A DNA stretch of 64,000 bases from Desulfobacteraceae bacterium (GCA_013003715.1 JABDIN010000007.1:1-64000), one strand, 5' to 3'. Positions 18,091 to 27,116 are shown, counted from the stretch's first letter. The notes: a model not told the origin generated them from the sequence alone. A program made the numbers and translations.

Positions 18091-18558
18091 ATGACCCAAA
18101 AAGCATTCCAGGACTATTACAAAGACCACTCCAGCCATTGCTATGGATGCGGCCGGCTGAATGAACATGGTCACCGGATCAAAAGCTATTGGGATGGTGA
18201 CGAAACCATCTGCCGCTTTTTACCCAAGGCGTTCCATACGGCAATGCCGGGATTTGTATACGGCGGTCTCATCGCTTCGGTGATCGATTGTCACGGGACC
18301 GCCTCAGCCGCGGCGGCGGCCTATCGCCAGCAGGAACGCGGTATGGACACCGATCCCGAGCTGCGGTTTGTCACGGCTTCCATAAAAGTGGATTATCTCC
18401 GCCCGACGCCCATCGACAAACCCATGGAATTACGCGGGACCATTAAGGAGATCAAGGGGCGCAAGGTCATCATCGCCATTTCCCTGTCTTCAGACGGTGA
18501 GGTGTGTGCAAAAGGTAAAGTCATCGCGGTTCAGATACCGGAAAACATGATCAGCTAA
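18091..18558 (+). CDS. PaaI/YbgC-like hotdog thioesterase
   Basis: A 155-residue single hotdog-fold protein. The segment FVYGGLIASVIDCHGTASA is the helix region of PaaI-type acyl-CoA thioesterases, with Asp in the catalytic position and Gly-Gly before it, and VDYLRPTPIDKPMELRG is the matching strand. An N-terminal CYGCGRLNEHGHRI segment, typical of this branch, looks like a metal- or thiol-rich extension. It should hydrolyse an acyl-CoA of unknown chain. It follows aceA by 136 bp and may share the acetyl/acyl-CoA theme. ATGAGGT gives a modest ribosome binding site. Confidence 0.75.
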   Translation: MTQKAFQDYYKDHSSHCYGCGRLNEHGHRIKSYWDGDETICRFLPKAFHTAMPGFVYGGLIASVIDCHGTASAAAAAYRQQERGMDTDPELRFVTASIKVDYLRPTPIDKPMELRGTIKEIKGRKVIIAISLSSDGEVCAKGKVIAVQIPENMIS

Positions 18559-18656
18559 AATGGGTATCCCGGGGCTCCAATAATTCCGCGCCAATATTTG
18601 TGTTCTGCCGGTCGTACGATAAATATACGGCCTTGTCTGGCCTGCGTATATTCCAT
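18555..18656 (-). pseudogene. Truncated PPC/DUF296 DNA-binding protein, first 33 codons
   Basis: A strong ribosome binding site GGGAGGTG precedes an ATG at 18656 that opens MEYTQARQGRIFIVRPAEHK. This is the standard beginning of PPC (plants and prokaryotes conserved, DUF296) domain proteins. After about 18 residues the similarity is lost and a TAG follows at codon 34, overlapping the hotdog gene's last codons on the other strand. The rest of the roughly 140-residue domain is missing, so this is a remnant or a very short residual ORF. Recognition is from memory of the family. Confidence 0.5.
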
Positions 18657-19360
18657 ATCGACACACCTCCCTCTGATTTTAATTTCCTGTGAACTGCATC
18701 AATTTGCCGGAATTCATTTACCGGTTTCGTTATCATCCGGCAAGGAATTGTTGGCCTGAAATCATCCGGGACCTGCCTTAAACCACCAGGATACAACTGT
18801 ATAATCATCCGGCTGATAATGTCCTTTTTTCCCAAAAAATGGACAACATTTGGTTTTTAAGGGCAATCCACGGTCTTGACGGTTTTTTATTTTAGCGCGT
18901 ATACGCCCATCTACAAAGGCTTTCTTTGTAGGATACCGAAAAAACAGTGTTTATTCCATTGTCTTTTGCCACACATCGCAGTATTAAGAATAAATGACCG
19001 CCGGATCACCCCCCGGGCATCTCTGAGATGCAGACAATGGCGAATCTTATGGCAAAATCTTGCCGTTGCCCAGTGGGCGTATACCCCACCGGTTTATTTT
19101 GCTTTATTAAATTATAGCACAGCGAAATTATGAAAAAGAGTGTTGATGATTTCGTTGGAAGTCAGTATTATTAGAATTGGTCAGGAACAAAGAAGCCGCA
19201 GAACCAGGAATCATGATATAACGGCAACAATCTTCTTATGCTTCCTCTATTCACTGTTTTCAATTTTTCCAAAACTGGTTGAATACTAAGAAGGAACGAT
19301 TTCCCCCATAGAGGCAACCGTTAAATATTACCCATAAGTGACACTTAAGGAGATGTGTGA
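18657..19360. other. 700-bp non-coding stretch with two perfect hairpins
   Basis: No supported gene. CTACAAAG-GCTTT-CTTTGTAG (18911-18931) forms an eight-bp stem, and GCATCTC-T-GAGATGC (19017-19031) is a nearly perfect palindrome that could be a protein site. Neither has a T-tract. AAGGAG near 19350 belongs to khpA. Confidence 0.45.
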
Positions 19361-19591
19361 ATGAAAAACTTGATCCACAAAATTGCAGAGGCGCTGGTAG
19401 ATCAACCGGATAAAATAAACATTTCAGAGATTGTCGGCACCCAAAGCATTGTGTTGGAATTGAAAGTTGCAAAGGAAGATACCGGGAAAATAATTGGAAA
19501 ACACGGTCGAACCGCTCATGCCATCAGAACGATCCTAAATGGGGCTTCCGGAAAACTTAAAAAACAGATTATCCTCGAAATTTTGGAATAA
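19361..19591 (+). CDS. khpA: KH-domain RNA-binding protein KhpA
   Basis: A 76-residue protein that is a single type II KH domain with the RNA-contacting loop GKIIGKHGRTAHAIR (GxxG = GKHG). KhpA/YlqC proteins bind structured RNAs and often work with KhpB/Jag in cell-division and sRNA control. Length and sequence fit the family well. Start is supported by AAGGAG ten bases upstream. It usually sits in the rpsP-rimM-trmD cluster; here it is a lone gene, so this may be an additional copy. A hairpin with T-rich arm follows at 19639. Confidence 0.85.
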   Translation: MKNLIHKIAEALVDQPDKINISEIVGTQSIVLELKVAKEDTGKIIGKHGRTAHAIRTILNGASGKLKKQIILEILE

Positions 19592-19638
19592 ACCGCGCTA
19601 TTGATGCACTGCTTAAGGTATTTTATTATCCTGAAACC

Positions 19639-19672
19639 AGGCGTAAAAATAGTGCCGTGGTTTTTTACGCCT
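19639..19672 (+). terminator. Hairpin after khpA
   Basis: AGGCGTAAAAA pairs with TTTTTACGCCT over a 12-base loop. The descending arm contains six T but the sequence continues with GCC, so this is a moderate terminator candidate 48 bp after khpA. Confidence 0.5.
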
Positions 19673-19787
19673 TTCCCGGGATGATGAGGACGTGCAGTAT
19701 CTGCCCACCCGACATGCAACTACGTCTTGTGTACAATCTCCATTGATGAAATTCTCGTCGTCTCATCGGCATGTTACATTTTTTTTA

Positions 19788-19815
19788 TTGACATAATGGT
19801 TTTCTTGAATATAAT
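19788..19815 (+). promoter_or_regulatory. Consensus sigma70 promoter
   Basis: Perfect TTGACA (19788-19793), 16-bp spacer and perfect TATAAT (19810-19815), the strongest promoter match seen in the window. It faces the short unit ending in the terminator at 20013-20046. Confidence 0.75.
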
Positions 19816-19921
19816 GCGCCAATCTTTCTCTTCGCTATTTTTGATTAAGATGACTCGCGTTCATTTCATCCAACCATCTATGCAATGACAGAGGACAATA
19901 CCATGAAAGGAGACGTAAAAT

Positions 19922-19987
19922 ATGAATCAATTACACAAGTATGACCAATATCATGCGTCTTCGCATCCCGGGGGATTCCTCTTATGA
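19922..19987 (+). CDS. Possible 21-residue micro-protein
   Basis: ATG at 19922 preceded by AAAGGAG at seven to ten bases, the best ribosome binding site in the unit. The product reads MNQLHKYDQYHASSHPGGFL plus Leu; it is His- and Tyr-rich with a short hydrophobic end. A 13-codon frame (19903-19944) overlaps it, an arrangement suggesting translational coupling. No family recognised. It may instead be a chance frame in a regulatory RNA. Confidence 0.35.
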   Translation: MNQLHKYDQYHASSHPGGFLL

Positions 19988-20012
19988 GCTTTGTGACATA
20001 AACAGAGACTCA

Positions 20013-20046
20013 AACCGCGGATGTGAAATTATCCGCGGTTTTTTTT
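20013..20046 (+). terminator. Strong rho-independent terminator
   Basis: AACCGCGGAT-GTGAAATT-ATCCGCGGTT is a perfect ten-bp stem followed by a run of T. It closes the short transcription unit that begins at the 19788 promoter. Confidence 0.9.
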
Positions 20047-20342
20047 ATTCCATTCAAAGAAACCGCGGACCATATTGATCCCGGTTTGTCGCTTTTTTCG
20101 CTATAGCTACCTGAAATTCTAAGCGTCTGATCATTCAAAAAACGCCAAAGGTATTAATGGCGCACGTCGCCAGGTTACACTGCATCAGTGGCGTCATCAT
20201 TCGACTAATTGTTTTCAACTTCAACCCATAACCCGATGGCTGGTTTGGGAACCACCATGGCCAGGGCCTTAAATTCCGGTCTCCCATATGACTCAAGTCT
20301 CAAACCACAGTCCATCTCATCAACCGAAACAGGAGGTTTCAC

Positions 20343-20486
20343 ATGAATCACCATCCGATCAACGTCAATGGCAATCTTATGCAAATGGAACGCAACGCTA
20401 ACGATCATCTGGCATTTCCCTACTACTTCAACCAAGTACCTTTTAAAATATGGAGGCAATTATGTATGCTCATCCTGCAGCAATAG
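20343..20486 (+). CDS. Small hypothetical protein, 47 aa
   Basis: ATG at 20343 with a textbook CAGGAGG ribosome binding site. The product begins MNHHPINVNGNLMQMERNAN and ends with a hydrophobic IWRQLCMLILQQ. Its last eight codons overlap the start of the next gene in another frame, and the next gene's ribosome binding site lies within it, so translation may be coupled. No family recognised. About 300 bp of sequence upstream (20047-20342) has an ACGCCA/TGGCGT hairpin-prone stretch but no other gene. Confidence 0.45.
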   Translation: MNHHPINVNGNLMQMERNANDHLAFPYYFNQVPFKIWRQLCMLILQQ

Positions 20487-20719
20487 AAACAATGATGAAA
20501 GAGCGGCATGGCGATCTTTTACGCTACGCCGAAAAGGAACGAGTAATTAATACACTTAAACTTAACTTGGATAAACGGCCCAGAATGAGGGCAAGAGCTA
20601 TTCTTAAAATGGCGGAATTCCTGATTTCAACAGGCTCCAAGATTAAGCGCAAGTACAATCCATTAGTATATCCGGGTACAGAAGCCTATGGTACAAGTGC
20701 AAAAAGAACATACATTTAA
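20462..20719 (+). CDS. Small basic hypothetical protein, 85 aa
   Basis: Start at 20462 is set by GGAGG six bases upstream. The protein begins MYAHPAAIETMMKERHGDLL and continues with an amphipathic Arg/Lys-rich helix and a basic C-terminus ending KRTYI. The pattern HP..IE...KERH.DLLRYAE resembles short unnamed deltaproteobacterial proteins of 60-90 residues, but no function is known to me. A long perfect hairpin ends the unit at 20724-20771. Confidence 0.6.
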   Translation: MYAHPAAIETMMKERHGDLLRYAEKERVINTLKLNLDKRPRMRARAILKMAEFLISTGSKIKRKYNPLVYPGTEAYGTSAKRTYI

Positions 20720-20723
20720 AACA

Positions 20724-20771
20724 GAAAAGCTTCGCTCTGAACGGCAAGTCGGTGTTCAGGCGAAGCTTTTC
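20724..20771. terminator. Long hairpin ending the small-gene cluster
   Basis: GAAAAGCTTCGC pairs perfectly with GCGAAGCTTTTC, and an inner CTGAAC/GTTCAG stem extends the structure. The T/A-rich base makes it a likely bidirectional terminator between the small gene and the convergent acyltransferase. A second structure (CTACCTTCGGTAT with ATACC and GAAGGTAG, 20775-20837) follows directly. Confidence 0.65.
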
Positions 20772-20852
20772 AACCTACCTTCGGTATATCCGTGAGAAAT
20801 TAGAGGTCCGAAAATACCGGGACCGGGTTGAAGGTAGTTTACCCCGGTGGCC

Positions 20853-21797
20853 TTATTCCTTCATTTTCAATTTATAGTCTGCAAGGCCTGTGGCAACTTC
20901 CTGCCATTGATACCATTGGTCCGGATACCGCCCAATATATTTCTTTAGAATTTTCCAGGAGCGATATGACACATCAACCTTCTGAACACCGTCCCCCACC
21001 TTGGAAAGGTGCAGGTGAAACTTGCGCTTTTCTCGTCTCATGAGGCCAAAATACGTCGGTGCCTTGGTAAGCCTGTAGAGCAGGTTAAGTGTGCGGTCGC
21101 GGGGAACAATATCGCCAAACAATTCAATCGTTTTACCCGGTGTGGGCAGCCAATGCTTAAACTCGTCACCCAGGGTAATCAGGGTACGCCCCCGGTTTAT
21201 GGCTTTAATTGCTTTCAGAATCACGTTTTTTCCCGAAGCATCAATGAGTTGAAGATCCACATATTTGGATTTTTCCGTGAGTATCCGGTGCAGTCCATGC
21301 GTCTTTGAACGCATGATGATGCTTGGCTTGAATCCTCTGATGGTAAAAAAAAGCGGTAAATATTCCACCGCGCCAAAATGCCCTGAAATAAATAATGCAC
21401 CCCTTGTACCGGTTTTTATCTCATCGGCCCAAACCGGGTTTTCGATTGAAACATTGGCATCCAGATAATTCAATATTTCATCAAGCGGTCGATATGCGTT
21501 GACAAGCTTTTCATAATAATGGTCGAGAACTCCTTGGTAGGACCTTATGCCAGGGTTTTTCAACCGCTGCCCATTGCGCCCGTTGTCAACGAAAAATTGA
21601 TCGAGTGCATTGCTCATCGCCGCTCTCTTATCCGGATGGAGTGTATAGTAAATCATACCCAGAGAATAGATATATGCGCGAAACAAGGGAATAGGGAGAA
21701 TTCGAGCTAATTGAGCACTAACCGGCATTTGAATGAACGTGCTCAAATCCATGTCCGGGCTGTGGTACTGCTTAGACGGCTTCAATTTTTCACTCAT
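20853..21797 (-). CDS. LpxL/HtrB-like acyltransferase family protein
   Basis: A 314-residue member of the lysophospholipid/lipid A acyltransferase superfamily: catalytic HX4E motif as HFGAVE in SGHFGAVEYLP, followed by RSKTH and a PRDRTLNLLYRLTKAPTYFG segment. These enzymes move acyl chains to lipid A or glycolipids at the inner membrane. There is no clear N-terminal membrane helix beyond a weakly hydrophobic IPLFRAYIYSLGMIYY stretch, so lipid A activity is not certain. No good ribosome binding site precedes the ATG. It is a single gene, convergent with the small-gene cluster. Confidence 0.7.
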   Translation of the reverse strand: MSEKLKPSKQYHSPDMDLSTFIQMPVSAQLARILPIPLFRAYIYSLGMIYYTLHPDKRAAMSNALDQFFVDNGRNGQRLKNPGIRSYQGVLDHYYEKLVNAYRPLDEILNYLDANVSIENPVWADEIKTGTRGALFISGHFGAVEYLPLFFTIRGFKPSIIMRSKTHGLHRILTEKSKYVDLQLIDASGKNVILKAIKAINRGRTLITLGDEFKHWLPTPGKTIELFGDIVPRDRTLNLLYRLTKAPTYFGLMRREKRKFHLHLSKVGDGVQKVDVSYRSWKILKKYIGRYPDQWYQWQEVATGLADYKLKMKE

Positions 21798-22315
21798 GGA
21801 TAGGATCAGTAATTACGAATAAGAGTAACGTTGAGTTCAATTCGGATGTCAGCGTCTGGTAACAGCGAACTTTTGAAATTACTGAAATAGCTTATATATT
21901 TTGGACTAGGAAAATACTGATCTGGAGCAAAAAGGTTAATGGATAAAGGACAATGTTTTTTAATAGAGAGTATACGCTACGACCTTTCCATTCGATTTAC
22001 AAACGCTCAATTGAATGTATTTAATTCTTATCTAATCATATCGGCATATCTTTCTCAAGTAAACAATAAAAAATGTGTGGGTTTACGAGTGGTTTTCATC
22101 TCGACAGGTATGCCACCGGAGACCTGATTTTTCTTCTAAAGTTAATCGTTAAATCACCGATTAATATGGTTATAATCTGATTGTTTCATCGTTGGCACTT
22201 CAATCAATAGAGGAATACTGCTCTTACCGTGTACAGATCATGATCTCCGTATGAAACTGTAACGGTCTTGTAATAAAGCCACTATATCCGTCTGTGCTGT
22301 GCAGGAGACCTGTAA
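21798..22315. other. AT-rich divergent regulatory region
   Basis: Separates the acyltransferase from the chemoreceptor. TTAATCG-N9-CGATTAA (22142-22164) is a perfect seven-bp inverted repeat, followed by TATAAT at 22171-22176, so it would overlap the -35 area of a promoter for the chemoreceptor. The frame at 21939-22127 lacks a ribosome binding site and is rejected. Confidence 0.4.
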
Positions 22316-24253
22316 ATGATAAAGCATCTATCCCTGGGGAAGAAAATCGGCATCGGTTTTTCCATGTTGCTCGTTTTGGCCCTACTGGTCGGCTTGACCG
22401 GTTATGCGGCCTTGAAACGCGTCATTGCCGGATCCGGTTTAAACCATTCCATCAACGGCATCCAACATGGTTTTGCATCTGCTAAGCAAAAAACAGACCA
22501 GTACATGTTGTATAATCATGCGGAAACAAGGGGATACCAGAAGGAAGTCAAAAAGAGCCTGATTGAAGATTTAGAAAAGAGTGTCGCCGGTTTCAAGTCT
22601 ATGAAGACCCGACCGGGCATCACCCACGCTGAAATCAAGGCCATGGATGATGCCGGCAAGGACGTCACCTCATACATGTCCACTTTTCAGCAGTTCGACA
22701 GGATCGAATCTGAAAAGGAGATATTGTCATCAGAGATCACGAATACTTCAAAAAAACTGTCATCCGATATCGGGGAACTCAGTTTCTGGCATGAAGAGAT
22801 GCTGAGCGCATGCAATTTCATGGCATCCTATGGTGAGGCCTACATAGACAGAAATACCGAAATCCGGTGGCAACGCCTGCATATAATGACAGTCCGGTTA
22901 GGAAAGGCCATTGAAGAGTGGCGCAAAAAAATTGACAACAGCGATCAATTAAGGGTTGTGGGCCAGGACTTGGAAAAAGCGCACCAGCAGATCTCCCTGA
23001 AATTGGCTGAACATCAACAGCTGGTGGCCGCGCAAAATGAAATGCTGCAGTCCATGAACCTTAGTAAAGAATCGTTAAACCGCCATCTGCGCGAGTTCGC
23101 TGATGCCAGCCGGTCCAAGATGATAGAGATCGAGCGGTTCTCTTTTTTGATCATCGCCATCGCCATAATGGCCGCCGTTGCCCTGGGTATTTTCTTCGGG
23201 CTCATCGCCACCCGCTCGATTGTCATGCCCATCAAGCACATCTCGGATAGCTTAAAAGATATCGCGCGAGGGGATGGGGATCTGACAATGCGACTGACGA
23301 TAGACAGCCGGGATGAGATCGGTGTGCTCGCACGCTATTTCAACCAATTCATGGAAAAATTGCAAAAAATAATACAGGAAGTCGCGGAAAATGCGACTTC
23401 TCTGATCGGCGCTTCCGGCGGCCTGTTCGATCTGTCCAACAAACTTTCCAGCGTATCCTCAAGCCTGTCCGACCGGTCAACTTCCGTGGCCGGTTCCGCA
23501 AAGGATATGAGCGCGCAGATGAATTCCGTTGCCGCAGCCAGCAAACAGGCCGCCGTCAATGTAAAAATGGTGGCGGCAGCGGTGGAAGAGATGACGGCCA
23601 CCGTGAATCAAATTTCCAACAATACCGGAAATGCCCGCAGGGTGACGGCTAAAGCGGTTTCCCAGACCCAGGGAGCCTCCGAGAGAGTGGACGAGCTTGG
23701 ACATGCCGCGAATGAAATCAATAAAGTCACCGAGGTGATAACTGAAATCTCCGAACAAACAAACCTGCTGGCGTTGAACGCCACCATTGAAGCTGCACGG
23801 GCCGGTGAGGCAGGTAAAGGCTTCGCGGTTGTCGCAAATGAGATAAAAGCACTGGCCAGGCAAACGGCTGATGCCACAGGGGAAATAAAGGCCAAAATAC
23901 AGAGTATTCAATCCACCACAGAGGGCACCGTCACCGAGATCGATCGCATAAAGAAGGTCATCACCGAAGTCGACGATATCGTCTCCACCATTGCCGCCGC
24001 CGTGGAAGAACAATCCGTCACCACCCGGGAAATCGCCGGCAACATCAATCAAGCCGCCAGAGGCATCGATGATGTAAATCAAAATGTAGCGGAAAGCTCG
24101 GAAACAGCAGAGATTATTGCCCAGGAAATTAACCGCGTGGACCATGATGCGGCCCAGGTATCGGAAGAAAGCAATCAAACCAGCCTGAGTGCCGATCAGT
24201 TGTCAAAAATGGCTGAACTTCTCAAAAGTCTGGTCGGTCAGTTTAAAGTATAG
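22316..24253 (+). CDS. Methyl-accepting chemotaxis protein
   Basis: A 645-residue chemoreceptor: membrane helix about 13-33, a mostly helical periplasmic ligand domain (34-275), second membrane helix at about 276-296 ([17 protein letters not shown]), HAMP, then the cytoplasmic coiled coil. The kinase-contacting tip [20 protein letters not shown] and [18 protein letters not shown] is intact. There is no C-terminal CheR-binding pentapeptide. It probably signals to CheA/CheW encoded elsewhere. Ribosome binding site AGGAG. The ligand is unknown. Confidence 0.95.
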   Translation: MIKHLSLGKKIGIGFSMLLVLALLVGLTGYAALKRVIAGSGLNHSINGIQHGFASAKQKTDQYMLYNHAETRGYQKEVKKSLIEDLEKSVAGFKSMKTRPGITHAEIKAMDDAGKDVTSYMSTFQQFDRIESEKEILSSEITNTSKKLSSDIGELSFWHEEMLSACNFMASYGEAYIDRNTEIRWQRLHIMTVRLGKAIEEWRKKIDNSDQLRVVGQDLEKAHQQISLKLAEHQQLVAAQNEMLQSMNLSKESLNRHLREFADASRSKMIEIERFSFLIIAIAIMAAVALGIFFGLIATRSIVMPIKHISDSLKDIARGDGDLTMRLTIDSRDEIGVLARYFNQFMEKLQKIIQEVAENATSLIGASGGLFDLSNKLSSVSSSLSDRSTSVAGSAKDMSAQMNSVAAASKQAAVNVKMVAAAVEEMTATVNQISNNTGNARRVTAKAVSQTQGASERVDELGHAANEINKVTEVITEISEQTNLLALNATIEAARAGEAGKGFAVVANEIKALARQTADATGEIKAKIQSIQSTTEGTVTEIDRIKKVITEVDDIVSTIAAAVEEQSVTTREIAGNINQAARGIDDVNQNVAESSETAEIIAQEINRVDHDAAQVSEESNQTSLSADQLSKMAELLKSLVGQFKV

Positions 24254-24384
24254 CCCGTGGGCGAAAAAAAAACTAATTTTTACAATAGAAAACTTGCAAA
24301 AAGATAAGGAAGTGGGTAAGTGTACCCGTGATCGTCTAACCGTTCAAGTTAACCGCAGATCCGGATCCCCATCGGAGGTTACCA

Positions 24385-24891
24385 ATGCAAAGCAAGCCCA
24401 ATCTACTCATCCGTGCCCTCGTGGCGCTTGTCATATTCGCATCAATTGTGTTTTTCCACATGGGTGTACACGCCTTGGAGCTCACGCTGGCATGGGATAA
24501 AAACAATCAAGCAGAAGAGATCATATGCTATAAAATCTATTGGTCACGCCAGCCCTTCAGCACTGCAACCAAACCGGATTCACCGCATTCCTGCATGGAA
24601 GTGCCGGTGGGATTCTTGGATGCCTCTGACGAGCTTGATGTTGCCGGTGATATCGACGAAAACACGGCCGTGTATGGTATAACCCTCGATGACCTTCAAC
24701 CGCACGAGACGTATCACATTGCCGTAACAGCCGTAAGCCCGGAATCGGAGAGCAGAATTTCGAATTGTATTGAAGTCGATGCCGAGGGGAACATGATCAG
24801 CAACGGGATGACATCTAAAAATTCAGGTATGGGCGGCGGCTCCGGCGGAGCCGGGGTCGGCGGCAGCTGTTTTATACAATCCGTTAAATAG
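24385..24891 (+). CDS. Exported fibronectin type III-like protein with a short CFI-type tail
   Basis: A 168-residue protein with an N-terminal export helix (LIRALVALVIFASIVFFHMG), then one domain with the ordered features of FnIII: LTLAWDKN start, CYKIYWS strand, and YGITLDDLQPHETYHIAVTA end. After it comes a Gly/Ser-rich linker and GGSCFIQSVK at the extreme C-terminus. Deltaproteobacterial exported proteins often carry a Gly-rich linker plus CFIATAAYGS and a membrane anchor; here the CFI box is present but the rest is absent. GGAGG ribosome binding site. Ligand and location (periplasm or surface) are inferred. Confidence 0.65.
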   Translation: MQSKPNLLIRALVALVIFASIVFFHMGVHALELTLAWDKNNQAEEIICYKIYWSRQPFSTATKPDSPHSCMEVPVGFLDASDELDVAGDIDENTAVYGITLDDLQPHETYHIAVTAVSPESESRISNCIEVDAEGNMISNGMTSKNSGMGGGSGGAGVGGSCFIQSVK

Positions 24892-24934
24892 CGTACATCC
24901 AGAGATAGCATCCCACATTCCGACCGTCCATTCG

Positions 24935-25588
24935 TTACAATCCCATATCCGCGTTTATCATCACTATTTTTATCCGTCCCCTGGGAAATGATTTTTCGAT
25001 GATCGACCAGGTATTGCAAATGCGGTCCGGGCTGCTGCACTCCTCGCACCTGGCGGTTTTCACACAAGGCGTCTTTTTATCCAGCCGCATGGCATTCACT
25101 GGAGCTGTATAATTTTTGATCCGTTGCATTGCCGCCGGTATATCCGGTACGATCTTATTCCGCCCCACAAACAGCAGTACATTTTTGGGCCCGAAGGTCA
25201 ACGCGCCGACACGATTGCCGATCATGTCCAGATTCACCAACCGGCCATCCTCTGTAAGGGCATTGGTACCGGTAATAAACAAATCCACGAAGAGTGCCTG
25301 CTTTCGCCGATCCAGCCCTTCCTCCGGCGTTACGCTTTTATCATAAGTATCGATAATATCCAGGTCCTCATTGTTTTTCAGGACGTTATACAACTCCGTG
25401 GAAGTGAATGTCATGGATCCGCCCCAGGAGAGACTCGTCGGATTCAAGTCGGGTATGATCGTGTCGAGCGCCAGTTTCCTGGCCTGGTGCGGTGAATCGG
25501 TGATATAGGCATCAAAATGATTTTTCTCCAACACTTTTTGCACCTGACGCAAGCGCAAGGTCCAATAGTGATCAATGGGTTTCTCCAT
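24935..25588 (-). CDS. LUD-domain protein (lactate utilisation LutC/YkgG-like)
   Basis: A 217-residue LUD (DUF162) protein. The segments SLSWGGSMTFTSTELYNVLK, GTNALTEDGRLVNLDMIGNR and FGPKNVLLFVGRNKI are hallmarks of this family, whose known members (LutC, LldG) form part of an iron-sulfur lactate oxidation complex. No LutA or LutB partner is adjacent, and the C-terminus has a Cys cluster CVKTARCEECSSPDRIC suited to metal binding, as in the stand-alone desulfobacterial branch. Start at 25588 chosen from CGGAGAC; 25621 is an upstream alternative. Function beyond the fold is uncertain. Confidence 0.8.
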   Translation of the reverse strand: MEKPIDHYWTLRLRQVQKVLEKNHFDAYITDSPHQARKLALDTIIPDLNPTSLSWGGSMTFTSTELYNVLKNNEDLDIIDTYDKSVTPEEGLDRRKQALFVDLFITGTNALTEDGRLVNLDMIGNRVGALTFGPKNVLLFVGRNKIVPDIPAAMQRIKNYTAPVNAMRLDKKTPCVKTARCEECSSPDRICNTWSIIEKSFPRGRIKIVMINADMGL

Positions 25589-25964
25589 CACATGTCTCCG
25601 TTCGTCATGTTTCGGCTGCAATAGTTCATAAAATTAGGATGAAGCGAAATCGCGGATTTTCTTTAATCAATTAGTGTCCATACAGGATTCAGTGTTGGGG
25701 GTAAATATAAATCTGGGGATGTGTGGGCCGATTGCATGGAGATAAGCCGCATTATCAAACATGCGGTCACCCCGGGGGAGGTTCTGTGTAAAGCGCTATA
25801 ATTTGAGTAGCTTGTAATGGTATTGTTCGACAAATAGATATATACAAAACAAGGGCGACTATGATATTTATATGGTTTTGGCAATGAAGGTGCTGTTGTG
25901 TATCAATGGATGATACGCAACCGCTGCGAGTCTGTTACCCAACGTCAAACCCATCGGCGGTACT
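25589..25964. other. Intergenic region between LUD gene and eboD
   Basis: No gene or clear terminator seen. The sequence is AT-rich around 25800-25880 and may contain the divergent promoters, but no consensus pair is convincing. Confidence 0.35.
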
Positions 25965-27116
25965 ATGATTCTGAAACAAAAATTCAGTGTGATGTTTGAA
26001 TACAATGTGGTTTACACCAGCAACCTGTTTTCAATTAAAAACACTGCACTTAAAAAAATATTCAATCAGGCACAAAATCCCCGGGTGATGATTTTCGTGG
26101 ATGAAAATGTGGCCTCGTCATTTCCACTGCTGCAATCGGATATAATGGATTGGGCGACCCATCATCAGCAGGTGATGGAAGTGGTGACACCCATAGGAAT
26201 TATACCCGGCGGCGAAAAAATTAAAAACGGCCTCCACCACGTTGAAGCCATGATTGCATCCATGGCTGAAGCCAACTTGTGCCGGCATTCCTATGTTATG
26301 GTTATCGGCGGGGGTGCGGTGTTGGATGCCGCCGGCTTTGCGGCGTCCATATTTCATCGCGGTATTCGGCAGATCCGTGTCCCTACTACGGTGCTAAGCC
26401 AGGACGATTCAGCCGTGGGCGTTAAAAATGGTGTAAACTACAATGGGTTAAAAAACCTGTACGGCAGTTTTTTCCCACCCGAAGCCGTCATTATCGATGA
26501 TCGTTTCTTAAGCACATTGAACTTGCGTGATATCCGTTCCGGTGTGGCGGAGGCATATAAAGTTGCCGTCATCAAAGATGCTGAGCTGTATGATTACATC
26601 CGTACCAATACGCAGGCGATAAAGGATTGTAATCCTGAAATCATTTCACAGCTCGTCCAACGGAGTTCAAAACTCCACCTGGATCACATTCGCACCGGTG
26701 GGGATCCCTTTGAGCGAGGCTCATCAAGACCCCTGGATTTCGGTCACTGGTCAGCGCACAAACTCGAAGTGATGACCGGCAACGACCTTCGTCATGGTGA
26801 AGCTGTCGCCATCGGCATGGCCATGGACCTGTATTGCGCAGCACTGCTGGGAATGCTGAATATGAACTTAGCCGAAGAGATGTTGTTTACGCTGGCGGAT
26901 TGCGGGCTGGCACTCTGGCATCCGGCCATCGACAGCCGCAATAACGCCGGTGAACTTGAAATTCTGGAAGGCCTTCGGGATTTTCAGGAACATCTGGGGG
27001 GAGAGCTTACCCTGGCCATGCCGGTCGAAATCGGGCGTTGCCTGGATTGCCATGATCTACCGGCTGAAATTGTGGAAAAAGCGGTAACGCTCATGAAAAA
27101 GAATTTTCAACCGTGA
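25965..27116 (+). CDS. 3-dehydroquinate synthase-like sugar-phosphate cyclase, EboD type
   Basis: A 383-residue member of the dehydroquinate synthase superfamily with the NAD-binding GGGAVLDAAGFAAS, the segment RVPTTVLSQDDSAVGVKNGVN and the metal-site region RHGEAVAIGMAMD. Because the next, overlapping gene is EboE-like, this is best read as EboD from the ebo gene set, where its substrate is unsettled, rather than the shikimate enzyme AroB. In ebo clusters it is accompanied by eboA, eboB, eboC and eboF; none is in this window. The stop codon overlaps the next gene's GTG start. Confidence 0.75.
   Translation: MILKQKFSVMFEYNVVYTSNLFSIKNTALKKIFNQAQNPRVMIFVDENVASSFPLLQSDIMDWATHHQQVMEVVTPIGIIPGGEKIKNGLHHVEAMIASMAEANLCRHSYVMVIGGGAVLDAAGFAASIFHRGIRQIRVPTTVLSQDDSAVGVKNGVNYNGLKNLYGSFFPPEAVIIDDRFLSTLNLRDIRSGVAEAYKVAVIKDAELYDYIRTNTQAIKDCNPEIISQLVQRSSKLHLDHIRTGGDPFERGSSRPLDFGHWSAHKLEVMTGNDLRHGEAVAIGMAMDLYCAALLGMLNMNLAEEMLFTLADCGLALWHPAIDSRNNAGELEILEGLRDFQEHLGGELTLAMPVEIGRCLDCHDLPAEIVEKAVTLMKKNFQP

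Larger units (their letters stand above)
19822..20046 (+). ncRNA. Candidate small RNA or micro-mRNA of about 225 nt
   Basis: Bounded by the consensus promoter at 19788-19815 and a perfect terminator at 20013-20046. It holds only two tiny overlapping frames: 13 codons from 19903 (GAGGA ribosome binding site) and 21 codons from 19922 (AAAGGAG ribosome binding site located inside the first frame). It could be a regulatory RNA, a leader transcript, or an mRNA for a micro-protein. No known RNA family is recognised. Confidence 0.5.

Noticed and set aside
20205-20459. Minus-strand 84-codon frame
   Set aside because: It lies opposite the 47-codon plus-strand frame that has a textbook ribosome binding site, and it has none of its own.
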